This document shows positions 9,792-17,388 of a DNA stretch of 64,000 nucleotides, in pieces. The stretch is from Fodinibius sp036381435. GTDB taxonomy: Bacteria > Bacteroidota > Rhodothermia > Balneolales > Balneolaceae. The stretch lies in assembly GCA_036381435.1 (NCBI GenBank), contig DASVCW010000001.1, forward strand, positions 62,001 through 126,000, in the 5' to 3' direction. Both the position numbers and the translations under genes were made by a program. Positions within the stretch are counted from its first letter, which is position 1, and every line of letters starts with the position of its first letter. Under the pieces are notes generated by a model that was not told the DNA's origin, did no database searches, and saw only the letters and a program-made list of their open reading frames with translations.

Positions 9792-10619
9792 ATGAGCCGA
9801 ATTGCCTACGACCCGGTTAAAGACCGATTTGCTAATATCATCCGTCGCTTCCGATTTTTACGCACTATATTCTATAACCTGCTTGACCTGTTTTTTCTGA
9901 GAAGCTGGTATGTGCGCGATATTTTAAGGAAAAGTGCCCTGCCTTTAGACCTTGAAGGGCGCTGGAAATTGCTGGATGCGGGCTCAGGATTCGGGCAGTA
10001 CGACCGCTTCATTCTGCAAAACTTTGAAAATGTGCGGATAAAAGCATTGGATGTGAAAGCTGATTATTTAAGAGATTCGCGAATTTATTTTGAAAAAGAA
10101 ATTCAGCGAGGCAGAATCGCTTTTGAACAAAAAGACTTGCTTCAGCTAAACGACCATGATGAATATAATTATGCCATTTGTATTGATGTATTAGAGCATA
10201 TTGAAGATGACCGGAGGGTGATGGCCAACATTTTTGAATCATTGCAAAGCGGCGGGTACTTTCTTATGCATTCTCCCTCCATCTATTCAGAAGAAGATGC
10301 GGGTAATGATGATTCTTTTGTGGATGAACACGCCCGGGTAGGGTATGCTAAAAAAGATCTTCGCGAAAAATTGGAAACAGCGGGATTCGAACCGCTTCAC
10401 ATCGCTTATACCTACGGAGAAAAAGGGCATCTTTCCTGGGAGCTGCTCATCAAATACCCCATGCTTTGGCTCAATAAAATAAAACTGTGGGCGCTGCCGC
10501 TCATGTGCATTTATTACATTTTTACCCTGCCTGTAGGCTTATTCTTGATGAAAATGGACATGAATGAGAGAAATGAAAAGGGGACTGGCATCTACGCCTT
10601 AGCAAAGAAGGGAAGTTAA
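9792..10619 (+). CDS. Class I SAM-dependent methyltransferase, membrane-anchored
   Basis: A 275-residue protein. Motif I LLDAGSGFGQYDRF is near residues 57-70, with acidic motif II further on (IKALDVKADYL) and a YNYAICIDVLEHIEDD segment characteristic of class I Rossmann methyltransferases. Two hydrophobic stretches occur, one near the N-terminus (FYNLLDLFFL) and one near the C-terminus (LPLMCIYYIFTLPVGLFL), so the enzyme is probably membrane-associated. The gene follows the GT2 gene by 6 bp, suggesting it modifies the same lipid-linked glycan or lipid. The exact acceptor is unknown. Confidence 0.85.
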   Translation: MSRIAYDPVKDRFANIIRRFRFLRTIFYNLLDLFFLRSWYVRDILRKSALPLDLEGRWKLLDAGSGFGQYDRFILQNFENVRIKALDVKADYLRDSRIYFEKEIQRGRIAFEQKDLLQLNDHDEYNYAICIDVLEHIEDDRRVMANIFESLQSGGYFLMHSPSIYSEEDAGNDDSFVDEHARVGYAKKDLREKLETAGFEPLHIAYTYGEKGHLSWELLIKYPMLWLNKIKLWALPLMCIYYIFTLPVGLFLMKMDMNERNEKGTGIYALAKKGS

Positions 10620-10629
10620 AAAAAATCTA

Positions 10630-10682
10630 AAGCACGAATGATCAAAATTCAAAACAGTTTCGGATTTTGAATATTTGTGCTT
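10630..10682. repeat. Imperfect cruciform between methyltransferase and tRNA-Glu
   Basis: The arms AAGCACGAAT... and ...ATATTTGTGCTT, with inner AAAATTCAAAA against ATTTTGAAT, form a long hairpin in the gap where the plus-strand methyltransferase and the minus-strand tRNA operon converge. It could serve both as a transcription stop, though no clear T-run is present. Confidence 0.6.
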
Positions 10683-10695
10683 CGAATTTCACAAG

Positions 10696-10768
10696 TACCG
10701 CGTACGGGATTCGAACCCGTGTTACCGCCGTGAAAGGGCGGCGTCCTAAACCCCTAGACGAACGCGGC
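10696..10768 (-). tRNA. tRNA-Glu (UUC), copy 2
   Basis: The complement folds into a full cloverleaf: acceptor GCCGCGT/ACGCGGT, discriminator A, anticodon stem CCGCC/GGCGG and loop CTTTCAC giving anticodon TTC. The CCA tail is not encoded. All 73 bases are identical to the other tRNA-Glu at 11161-11233. It is the last gene of the tRNA operon. Confidence 0.97.
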
Positions 10769-10774
10769 AGGGAA

Positions 10775-10860
10775 AGAACACGGATGAGGCGGATTAAACG
10801 AAATTTCACAGAAACATTATAACCTGTGATTATCTGCCGGATCCGTCTTATCCGTGTTCT
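10775..10860. repeat. Long cruciform in tRNA spacer (AGAACACGGAT type)
   Basis: The outer arms AGAACACGGATGAGGCGGAT (10775-10794) and its near-complement ending TATCCGTGTTCT (10860) match at about 18 of 20 positions. An inner stem TCACAG/CTGTGA extends the fold. It lies between tRNA-His and the last tRNA-Glu. Confidence 0.75.
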
Positions 10861-10921
10861 AATGAGGCGACAAGGATACAGCAAAAAATTGATTATTACA
10901 AGTATCAAAGCGCATAAAAAA

Positions 10922-10994
10922 AGAACACAAATAGCACTTATCTGCGGATTAAATCTGTCCGCGTAAATCCACAAATCTGTGTTACTTGTGTTCT
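10922..10994. repeat. Second long cruciform in the same tRNA spacer (AGAACACAA type)
   Basis: AGAACACAAATAGCAC pairs with GTGTTACTTGTGTTCT at 14 of 16 positions. An inner stem GCGGA/TCCGC supports the fold. It has the same architecture as the neighbouring cruciform but a different sequence. Confidence 0.7.
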
Positions 10995-11001
10995 ATAAAT
11001 G

Positions 11002-11076
11002 GGAGCCCGATGGGATTTGAACCCACGGCCTCCAGGGCCACAACCTGGCGCTCTAACCAACTGAGCTACGAGCTCC
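11002..11076 (-). tRNA. tRNA-His (GUG)
   Basis: On the complement strand the acceptor GAGCTCG pairs with CGGGCTC, with the extra G(-1) encoded and facing C73, which is the tRNA-His identity element. The anticodon stem CCAGG/CCTGG encloses loop TTGTGGC, giving anticodon GTG. The complete CCA is not encoded. Confidence 0.97.
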
Positions 11077-11098
11077 ATTTGTAAAAATTCATAGCACG

Positions 11099-11158
11099 AA
11101 TGAACAAAATCCAAAATAAATGTTTCGAATTTTGAACATTAGGATTTTGAATTTCATT
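11099..11158. repeat. AT-rich cruciform in His-Glu tRNA spacer
   Basis: AATGAACAAAATCC (11099-11112) pairs imperfectly with GGATTTTGAATTTCATT (11142-11158). An inner perfect stem AATGTT/AACATT sits around the sequence TCGAATTTTG. Confidence 0.6.
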
Positions 11159-11160
11159 GG

Positions 11161-11233
11161 TACCGCGTACGGGATTCGAACCCGTGTTACCGCCGTGAAA
11201 GGGCGGCGTCCTAAACCCCTAGACGAACGCGGC
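11161..11233 (-). tRNA. tRNA-Glu (UUC), copy 1
   Basis: Identical in all 73 bases to the tRNA-Glu at 10696-10768, with anticodon TTC in loop CTTTCAC. The flanking DNA is not identical, so this is a gene-sized duplication within the operon, or one whose flanks have since diverged. Confidence 0.97.
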
Positions 11234-11242
11234 ATAATAAAC

Positions 11243-11304
11243 AGAACGCGGATGAGATGGATTAAGCAAATTTGCGCCGAAATAATCCATTTCATCAGCA
11301 TTCT
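11243..11304. repeat. Long cruciform in Glu-Cys tRNA spacer
   Basis: The 22-bp arms begin AGAACGCGGATGAGATGG (11243) and end with the near-complement CATTTCATCAGCATTCT (11304). They match at about 18 of 22 positions around an 18-nt loop. Confidence 0.75.
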
Positions 11305-11309
11305 ATTTG

Positions 11310-11380
11310 AGGCGACGGGCGGATTTGAACCGCCGTACAAGGTTTTGCAGACCTCTGCCTAACCACTCGGCCACGTCGCC
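11310..11380 (-). tRNA. tRNA-Cys (GCA)
   Basis: On the complement strand the acceptor GGCGACG pairs with CGTCGCC, discriminator T. The anticodon stem GAGGT/ACCTT encloses loop CTGCAAA, giving anticodon GCA. The length is 71 nt without CCA. Confidence 0.96.
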
Positions 11381-11386
11381 ATCTAA

Positions 11387-11444
11387 GATTGATGATTTTC
11401 GATTTATGATTGTTGATTTGGTCTCTAATCGAAAATCATCAATC
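11387..11444. repeat. Perfect 18-bp inverted repeat in Cys-Arg tRNA spacer
   Basis: GATTGATGATTTTCGATT (11387-11404) is repeated exactly, inverted, at 11427-11444, leaving a 22-nt loop. It is the best conserved of the tRNA-spacer cruciforms. Confidence 0.9.
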
Positions 11445-11463
11445 ACCAATCAAAAATCCCCTG

Positions 11464-11537
11464 TACGCCCGACAGGACTCGAACCTGTAACCTGCTGCTT
11501 AGAAGGCAGCTGCTCTATCCAGTTGAGCTACGGGCGC
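11464..11537 (-). tRNA. tRNA-Arg (UCU)
   Basis: On the complement strand the acceptor GCGCCCG pairs with CGGGCGT (one G-U), discriminator A. The anticodon stem GCTGC/GCAGC encloses loop CTTCTAA, giving anticodon TCT. The length is 74 nt without CCA. Confidence 0.97.
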
Positions 11538-11545
11538 GTTTAATT

Positions 11546-11636
11546 TTAAATTTTGAATTTTTAATTATGAATTAAATTAAAAAAAATCTGCGCCCGCAGG
11601 TAAATTCATAATTCAACATTCATAATTCAAAATTAA
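11546..11636. repeat. AT-rich imperfect inverted repeat in Arg-Pro tRNA spacer
   Basis: TTTTGAATTTTTAATTATGA on the left side is answered by CATAATTCAAAATTAA on the right. A small GC stem CTGCGCCCGCAG (11588-11599) sits in between. The pairing is imperfect but has the same layout as the other spacers of this operon. Confidence 0.5.
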
Positions 11637-11641
11637 CTATG

Positions 11642-11715
11642 TCGGGGAGACAGGATTTGAACCTGCGACCCTTCGCTCCCAAAGCGAATGCGCTACCGGA
11701 CTGCGCTACTCCCCG
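11642..11715 (-). tRNA. tRNA-Pro (UGG)
   Basis: On the complement strand the acceptor CGGGGAG pairs with CTCCCCG, discriminator A. The anticodon stem TTCGC/GCGAA encloses loop TTTGGGA, giving anticodon TGG. It is the first gene of the tRNA operon; the promoter lies about 20 bp upstream. Confidence 0.97.
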
Positions 11716-11735
11716 TTCCTTTTTTGCAAAGATGT

Positions 11736-11766
11736 CAAATATAAGAGTCTTCAAGTCTCAAATCAA
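11736..11766 (-). promoter_or_regulatory. Promoter of the six-tRNA operon
   Basis: Read on the minus strand, a -33 TTG (complement of 11764-11766) is followed after exactly 20 bp by a -7 box TATATTTG (complement of 11736-11743). This matches the Bacteroidetes TAnnTTTG consensus. The predicted start lies about 10-15 bp before tRNA-Pro, supporting one transcript Pro-Arg-Cys-Glu-His-Glu. Confidence 0.65.
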
Positions 11767-11783
11767 TGAAACTTCAATGAATT

Positions 11784-12743
11784 TTATTCTTTGATTCTCG
11801 TCCAGCATTCTTTTACAAATCCTGCTCCATAAGCTGTTAATTGTATAAACGATGCTGCCATGCTTAGCAATCCAATGTAAAGACTTTTATTTTTTAAAGC
11901 AGTGTCCAAAAAAATGAGAATAAAGAACAACCCAAAAGGAATTGCTAACAACTTGAACAGTGAAAAGTTCCAAAACGGGGTTGACAGAAAAAACAGAAAG
12001 CCCGCCGTAAAAATTGCCGGCAAAAGATGTACGACTTTAACCTCGGAAGGGTAAAACCGTCCGATATTGATACGTGCACGTCCGAAAAAGAAAAGCTGCT
12101 TAAAAAACTGCGTCAAACTCGTGCGCCTTTTATGATATACATAAGCATCCGGAATAAGGCCTGCCCGAAAGCCGTTTTCGATAATACGGATGCTAAATTC
12201 AATATCCTCGCCCATTCGCGTGATGCGATAGCCGCCTGTTTTTCCATACACTTTACGTGAAATTCCCATATTAAAGCTGCGGGGATGAAAAGTGCCGGCA
12301 TGATGCTTATTACCCCGAATGCCGCCGGTGGTAAAGGGTGACGTCATCGCATAACTGATAGCTTTTTGAACCGGAGTGAAACTTTCATGAGCCCGGTCGG
12401 GACCTCCATAAGCATCAAGCCTGTTTTCTTTTAAATAATCGTTTACAGCTTCAAAATAGTGGCGCGGAATGAGGCAATCGGAGTCAAAAACAACCAAATA
12501 ATCACCACTTGCCCGTTCGAAGCCATAGTTACGGCTGAAGCCTTGCCCCGAGTTTTCTTTATAATAATAACTGATGTTCAGGCAGTCCTCGTATTTCTTT
12601 ACGATCTCTTTGCAAGGTTCATCGGAACCATCTTCAATAATTAACGTTTCAAAATTTTGATAGGTTTGGTGCGTAAGGCTTTCCAGCAGTTCATCAATTT
12701 CCTGAGGACGATTGTAAACCGGGATAATGACCGAATAGAACAT
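11784..12743 (-). CDS. Family 2 glycosyltransferase with C-terminal membrane region
   Basis: A 319-residue GT2 enzyme. The N-terminal GT-A fold starts VIIPVYNRPQEI, has IIEDGSDEP as the nucleotide-binding segment and VFDSDC as the DxD metal motif near residue 90. An acidic motif RMGEDIEFSIR near residues 178-188 matches the catalytic-base region. Two or more hydrophobic helices occupy about 235-310. The domain order suggests a membrane-bound transferase that extends a surface polysaccharide or glycolipid. It stands alone, with the tRNA promoter downstream on the same strand, so it may read into the tRNA operon. Confidence 0.87.
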   Translation of the reverse strand: MFYSVIIPVYNRPQEIDELLESLTHQTYQNFETLIIEDGSDEPCKEIVKKYEDCLNISYYYKENSGQGFSRNYGFERASGDYLVVFDSDCLIPRHYFEAVNDYLKENRLDAYGGPDRAHESFTPVQKAISYAMTSPFTTGGIRGNKHHAGTFHPRSFNMGISRKVYGKTGGYRITRMGEDIEFSIRIIENGFRAGLIPDAYVYHKRRTSLTQFFKQLFFFGRARINIGRFYPSEVKVVHLLPAIFTAGFLFFLSTPFWNFSLFKLLAIPFGLFFILIFLDTALKNKSLYIGLLSMAASFIQLTAYGAGFVKECWTRIKE

Positions 12744-12768
12744 GCAAAAGTTTTAAGGTTTTATGTTA

Positions 12769-12825
12769 GCCACGGAAGCACGAAAACACGGAAAAATTGT
12801 TTTTGTACGTTAGTGTTCCTGTGGC
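12769..12825. repeat. Imperfect hairpin GCCACGGAAGCA/TGTTCCTGTGGC
   Basis: The arms match at about 9 of 12 positions around a 33-nt A/T-rich centre. The hairpin sits in the 200-bp gap upstream of the divergent GT2 and secreted-protein genes. It belongs to the same architectural class as the tRNA-spacer cruciforms. Confidence 0.5.
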
Positions 12826-12943
12826 AAATACAGCCAAATCTACAAATAAAATCATAGAAATATAGTCCGATAACGGGTGCAACTTAGATAGATAATTCCG
12901 TTCTTTAGGCTTCAATTTTTTAAAAGTGAAATAACATTTATTT

Positions 12944-14068
12944 ATGCTTACCCATTTTATTCGAACACTGGTTTTGATCTTGCTCCCGTCAATCGCCTTG
13001 GGGCAGTCGCTAAATCTTTCTGTCTTACCTCCAACTTCAAACAACAGCCCGTCAACATTTTTACTCGAAGACGGGGAAATTTCAATAAATTCAGGCAGTC
13101 TTCAGTTTTTGACTTCAGGCAAAACAGCCGCAGGTTTCAATGCTTACGGTATCTCACCCGATTATTCCTTTGTAAGCTTTTTGAAAGGAACTCCTAATGG
13201 AGGTCAATTTGTGTTGCTCGATTCCTCCGGCGATACTTTGAATTCCTATTCAACTATTTCGCTGACTTCTGATGATCCCTCACTGGCCGTTTATCCATCC
13301 AATGCGGGGACCATTTTAATTCGTGATAATATTGTCAACTTCACTTTTTATAATACTTTTGGCGAGATAATTACCAGTATGTCGAGCAGTGGCGAAACAA
13401 AAGGGGGACAGGTGATTTCTGAAGTAGCAATGAGCCCAAACAGGGAAACAGTAGTAATCTATACTCCCAAAATAAGGCGCAATGGTGAGCTGGGATCTAA
13501 GGCTGAAGTGATGCTGCGAAACGGGGATTTTGAAACCATTTTCTTCAGTAATGACCGCACTTTAAATTATCTGGGAATTTCAGGAAACGGCAATTTAGTT
13601 GTCGCTATTTCATCCGCGCAAGGTACAGACGACCGGGCGGTAATCATGGATAAATTTGGTAATGAATTAAACACAATCACTTCCGGTGAAAACTTAATAG
13701 GAGCTTCCTTTACTGACAATGGTGAATTCATCACTCTTTATTCCGATCAGCGGGTTTTAGTGTTTAACACCATGACAGGGGAGCGATTGGGCAGCACCAG
13801 TTTTCGTTCGCCGGTTCTTGTAGCAGATTACTTTCCCGAGGATGATATGATTTTAACCCTTATCGGAGATTATTACGAAAGTACAGGCATTATTAATAAC
13901 GCTGAATTCCGGGCGGTAGATTTAGAGCAGCGTGAATTAGCAAGCGAAGAGCTTTCAGGAGCACTTGGATTTAATCAGGCCATGAAACCGAAATTTATTC
14001 GAACCGGAACCGGAGAATACCGGTTGATGGGAGCCAACAAACGGGTAGCCATCTCAACTAACTTTTAA
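12944..14068 (+). CDS. Secreted protein of unknown function, propeller-like
   Basis: A 374-residue protein with a signal peptide (residues 1-21, LVLILLPSIALGQ). The rest has no cysteine-rich or catalytic motif that I recognise. It shows a recurring pattern of about 40-50 residues with 'hydrophobic strand, G/D turn, hydrophobic strand' (for example YSFVSFLKGTPNGGQFVLLD, NLVVAISSAQGTDDRAVIMD, EFITLYSDQRVLVFN), which is typical of WD40- or PQQ-like beta-propellers. A propeller fold is inference. There is no lipobox and no obvious sorting tag. It is transcribed alone towards clpC and ends before two hairpins. Confidence 0.6.
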   Translation: MLTHFIRTLVLILLPSIALGQSLNLSVLPPTSNNSPSTFLLEDGEISINSGSLQFLTSGKTAAGFNAYGISPDYSFVSFLKGTPNGGQFVLLDSSGDTLNSYSTISLTSDDPSLAVYPSNAGTILIRDNIVNFTFYNTFGEIITSMSSSGETKGGQVISEVAMSPNRETVVIYTPKIRRNGELGSKAEVMLRNGDFETIFFSNDRTLNYLGISGNGNLVVAISSAQGTDDRAVIMDKFGNELNTITSGENLIGASFTDNGEFITLYSDQRVLVFNTMTGERLGSTSFRSPVLVADYFPEDDMILTLIGDYYESTGIINNAEFRAVDLEQRELASEELSGALGFNQAMKPKFIRTGTGEYRLMGANKRVAISTNF

Positions 14069-14072
14069 TAAA

Positions 14073-14107
14073 AAGACATAGAAAGTTTTGAAAACTTGCT
14101 ATGTCTT
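14073..14107 (+). terminator. Long hairpin downstream of the secreted-protein gene
   Basis: AAGACATAG (14073-14081) pairs with CTATGTCTT (14099-14107). Inside it, AAGTTTT pairs perfectly with AAAACTT, broken only by an A/G mismatch. A run of A's precedes it, so it could stop transcription from either side. Confidence 0.6.
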
Positions 14108-14110
14108 AGA

Positions 14111-14155
14111 TAAAAAAATGGCGCAAGTGAAAAAACACTTACGCCACTTTTATTT
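14111..14155. terminator. Bidirectional rho-independent terminator between convergent genes
   Basis: TGGCGCAAGTG (14119-14129) pairs with CACTTACGCCA (14136-14146). A-rich DNA (TAAAAAAA) lies on the left and CTTTTATTTT on the right, so it makes a T-run in both directions. It serves the secreted-protein gene and clpC. Confidence 0.85.
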
Positions 14156-14181
14156 TCTGTTAAATATTTAAGAACGAAATC

Positions 14182-16770
14182 TTAAGCTTTCGCCTCTGAT
14201 TTTGATTCTTCACTTTCCGTTTCAGAACTTTCATCTTCAGAAGCTTTTTTACTGCTTTCAGATTCTCCGTCAGTCCAATCGAAGGTGAGTCCATCCCGGG
14301 ATTTATTCATCTTTATTTTGATGGTGGAATTCTCGGGATGATCGCCTTCGAGCAATTCTTCGGCCAGTGGCTCTTCCACGTATTTTTGGATAGCCCGTTT
14401 CAGTGGACGAGCACCGTATTTCTGGTCAAATCCTTTATCACTCAGAAATTCTTTAGCGCCTTTGGTTACTTCAACCGTATATCCGACATTTTCGATACGT
14501 GCGAAAAGGTCATCCGACAGGATATCAATAATTTTGAAGATATCCTCTTTTTCGAGTGCGCGGAAAGTGATGACATCATCAATCCGGTTAAGGAATTCAG
14601 GGTTAAATACTTTTTTCAAAGCATCCTGAATGGTTGATTTCATCTTCTCATAATCAAAGCTGCTGGGGCTTGATGAGAAACCGATGCCTTTTCCGAGATT
14701 GCGGATATCGCGGGCTCCAATGTTGGAGGTCATGATGATGATCGTATTCCGGAAATCCACTTTGCGGCCAAGGCTGTCGGTGAGGATTCCATCATCCAGC
14801 ACCTGCAGAAGAATATTGAAAACATCAGGGTGTGCTTTCTCGATTTCATCAAGCAGAACCACACTGTAAGGTTTTCTTCGCACTTTTTCCGTAAGCATGC
14901 CACCTTCTTCATAGCCTACATATCCCGGAGGCGCTCCCACTAAACGGGAGACCGAAAATTTCTCCATGTATTCACTCATATCAATGCGGATGAGTGCATC
15001 TTCTTTATCAAAAAGGTATCGAGCTAATACTTTTGCCATCTCAGTTTTACCGACACCGGTAGGACCGAGAAAGATGAATGAACCGATGGGGCGGGATGGA
15101 TCTTTGAGTCCCGCGCGTGTTCGTTTAATGGCTTTTGTCAGTTTAACAATAGCTTCATCCTGGCCAATAATTTGCTGGGAAAGTTCTTCCTGCATTTTTA
15201 CCAGCTTTTTGCTTTCACTTTGACTGATTTTGCTGACAGGAACGCCGCTCATCATGCCTACAACGCGGGCAACATCTTCTTCATCCACATCATAAACGAT
15301 TTCTTCGGACTTTTTCTCCCACTCTTTTTGGCTCTGTTCAAGCTCTTCAGTGAGACGTTTTTCTTTATCTCTCAGCCGTGCGGCTTCCTCAAACCGTTGC
15401 TTTTTGACCATACCATTTTTCTCATGGCTGGTTCTCTCAATTTCTTCTTCCAGATCAATAATATGCTGTGGAACGTGAATATTCGAAAGATGAACGCGGG
15501 CACCTGCTTCATCAAGTGCGTCAATGGCTTTATCCGGCAGAAAATGATCGGTTACATAACGGTCAGTAAGTTTTACACATTCAGAAATAGCTTCATCAGA
15601 GTAGCGGACACTGTGGTGCGTTTCGTACTTATCCTTAATTTGCTGAAGAATTTCAATAGTTTCTTCGGGACTGGTAGGATCAACCATAATTTTCTGGAAT
15701 CTTCGCTCCAGCGCGCCGTCTTTTTCAATGTGCTGACGATATTCGTTAAGGGTGGTAGCTCCGATGGCTTGAACTTCACCGCGTGCAAGGGCCGGTTTCA
15801 ACATGTTAGATGCATCGAGTGAACCGCTCGCTCCGCCAGCGCCGACGATTGTATGAAGCTCATCAATAAAGAGAATTACATTTTGGGTTTTTTCGAGTTC
15901 ACCCATCACGGCTTTCATACGTTCTTCAAACTGGCCACGATACTTAGTTCCCGCTACAAGAGCAGCGAGGTCTAAAGCAATCACGCGTTTATCATAAAGC
16001 ACACGAGAAACTTTGCGGTCGATAATACGCGAGGCAAGTCCTTCAGCGATAGCCGTTTTACCAACTCCGGGCTCACCAATGAGCACAGGGTTGTTCTTTT
16101 TACGCCGGCTCAGAACCTGAGCGACGCGCTCAATTTCCTTTTCCCGGCCTATGATAGGGTCGAGCTTTCCATCTTCGGCCAGTTGCGTTAAATCACGGCC
16201 GAAATTGTCGAGTACAGGTGTTTTTGATTTTTCCATTTTCTTTTCTCTGGAGCTTCCTGACGATTTAGAACCTTTAGATGATGACAAACTGGCTGATATC
16301 GAACGCGCATCACGACGATCGTCATCAGAAGATTTGCCTGAAATGATAAGATCCAGCTCTTCGCGGACCGCATCATAAGAAACATTAAACTGCTGCAGAA
16401 TTTGAGCGGCAATATTCTCATCATCACGCAACAGCGAAAGCAGCAAATGCTCGGTGCCAATCGTATCGCTCTTGTAAAGTTTGGCCTCGAGATAAGTGAT
16501 GCGCAACACTTTTTCTGCCTGTTTGGTGAGGGGAATATTTCCCACTTTTACCGATCCGCCGGTGCCGCGAACGGTATCTTCTACAGTCTTCTTTAATTTG
16601 AATAGATCACAATTTAGGTTTTTTAGGATTTTGACAGCTACACCTTCACCCAGGCGCACGATGCCAAGAATTAAATGTTCTGTTCCGATATAATCATGCC
16701 CCAGCCGCAGTGCTTCTTCACGACTGAATTGAATGACATCTCGAACTTTGCTTGAAAAATTACCCTCCAT
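14182..16770 (-). CDS. clpC: ClpC, AAA+ unfoldase of the ClpCP protease
   Basis: An 862-residue Hsp100 protein. The double Clp_N repeat is at about residues 1-150 and a Ser/Lys linker at 155-190. AAA module 1 has Walker A GEPGVGKTAIAEGL near residue 230. A UVR-like middle domain follows (KKQRFEEAARLRDKEKRL, about 435-470). AAA module 2 has Walker A GPTGVGKTEMAKVL near residue 570, then the ClpB D2 small domain and an acidic Ser/Glu tail. A GIGF tripeptide-type loop in AAA-2 is the ClpP-docking element, so this is a protease partner and not a ClpB disaggregase. It stands alone and is followed by a bidirectional terminator. Confidence 0.97.
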   Translation of the reverse strand: MEGNFSSKVRDVIQFSREEALRLGHDYIGTEHLILGIVRLGEGVAVKILKNLNCDLFKLKKTVEDTVRGTGGSVKVGNIPLTKQAEKVLRITYLEAKLYKSDTIGTEHLLLSLLRDDENIAAQILQQFNVSYDAVREELDLIISGKSSDDDRRDARSISASLSSSKGSKSSGSSREKKMEKSKTPVLDNFGRDLTQLAEDGKLDPIIGREKEIERVAQVLSRRKKNNPVLIGEPGVGKTAIAEGLASRIIDRKVSRVLYDKRVIALDLAALVAGTKYRGQFEERMKAVMGELEKTQNVILFIDELHTIVGAGGASGSLDASNMLKPALARGEVQAIGATTLNEYRQHIEKDGALERRFQKIMVDPTSPEETIEILQQIKDKYETHHSVRYSDEAISECVKLTDRYVTDHFLPDKAIDALDEAGARVHLSNIHVPQHIIDLEEEIERTSHEKNGMVKKQRFEEAARLRDKEKRLTEELEQSQKEWEKKSEEIVYDVDEEDVARVVGMMSGVPVSKISQSESKKLVKMQEELSQQIIGQDEAIVKLTKAIKRTRAGLKDPSRPIGSFIFLGPTGVGKTEMAKVLARYLFDKEDALIRIDMSEYMEKFSVSRLVGAPPGYVGYEEGGMLTEKVRRKPYSVVLLDEIEKAHPDVFNILLQVLDDGILTDSLGRKVDFRNTIIIMTSNIGARDIRNLGKGIGFSSSPSSFDYEKMKSTIQDALKKVFNPEFLNRIDDVITFRALEKEDIFKIIDILSDDLFARIENVGYTVEVTKGAKEFLSDKGFDQKYGARPLKRAIQKYVEEPLAEELLEGDHPENSTIKIKMNKSRDGLTFDWTDGESESSKKASEDESSETESEESKSEAKA

Positions 16771-16851
16771 AAAAACGAACCTTCTGTGGGTTTTGGGTTA
16801 TGTATCTATCGGTAAAACGAGTGAGTTAAGTGTTTAGTTCATGTCCCTTAA

Positions 16852-16882
16852 CGAAAGTAGTATTGGCATAGTGCAAAAGCAA
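16852..16882 (-). promoter_or_regulatory. Possible clpC promoter
   Basis: On the minus strand a TTG (complement of 16880-16882) is followed after 20 bp by TACTTTCG (complement of 16852-16859). That is one mismatch from TAnnTTTG. The spacing equals that of the better promoters in this window. The leader would be about 75 nt. Confidence 0.4.
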
Positions 16883-17255
16883 ACAAAACAATCTTTTTAA
16901 GGCAGAAATATTTAAAAAAGGTATGATCTGCGGTTAAAAAAGAATCTGCGGAGATATATCTTTGACGGCCAATAAGCTATAAACAGTAAACAGCTTTCAA
17001 AGAGAGAAAGCATTTGGTTTTCTAACCGTTTTTAAGGTTTGATATTGCAGTAAAAAACGGCCGGATAAAGTTTTTTGTGTGCAAAAAAGAAATGAATATT
17101 GAATATCGAACAAGGAATATCGAATGAAGAAGTATTTGATCATTCTCTGTTCCGCCCGCTCTGCGGCGGAACGGAGCAAAGTTTTCTCACATGAATGTAT
17201 TGAGCATGACAAAGAGTTGCTTTTTCTACCCCTTGCCATAGGCATCCCTACGGGG

Positions 17256-17382
17256 AAATCTCCTAAAGGGGACTTGCTGCTGCTTGAAATAGAGTATAAA
17301 GCCTTGCTAAAAAATGACAATTTATTAAAGGATAATCGTCTTGAAAAAAGCACTGTCCTTAAAAGTTCCCTTTAGGAGATTT
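17256..17382 (+). mobile_element. MITE-like element, copy 1, with 17-bp terminal inverted repeats
   Basis: The left end AAATCTCCTAAAGGGGA (17256-17272) and right end TTCCCTTTAGGAGATTT (17366-17382) are inverted copies with one mismatch. The core contains GGACTTGCTGCTGCTTGAAA. A related element with the same core lies inverted at 24476-24607. The right end lies only 7 bp from the gpmI stop codon. The remainder of the gap 16771-17388 holds an ATCCCTACGGGG motif at 17232-17256 and no credible gene. A small frame across it reflects the repeat. Confidence 0.7.
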
Positions 17383-17388
17383 AGGGGT

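Noticed and set aside
10642..11543. Several frames of 78-110 residues over the tRNA cluster
   Set aside because: They translate tRNA genes and cruciform spacers; repeated peptides such as the GLGRRPFTAVTRV stretch come from duplicated tRNA-Glu.
15172..15822. A 216-residue frame opposite clpC
   Set aside because: It is the antisense of a highly conserved gene, with no motif or separate start signals.
17124..17375. An 83-residue frame in the gpmI downstream gap
   Set aside because: It runs across the MITE-like element and the ATCCCTACGGG repeat; a related peptide (KGDLLLLE) appears in the other copy only because the DNA is repeated.
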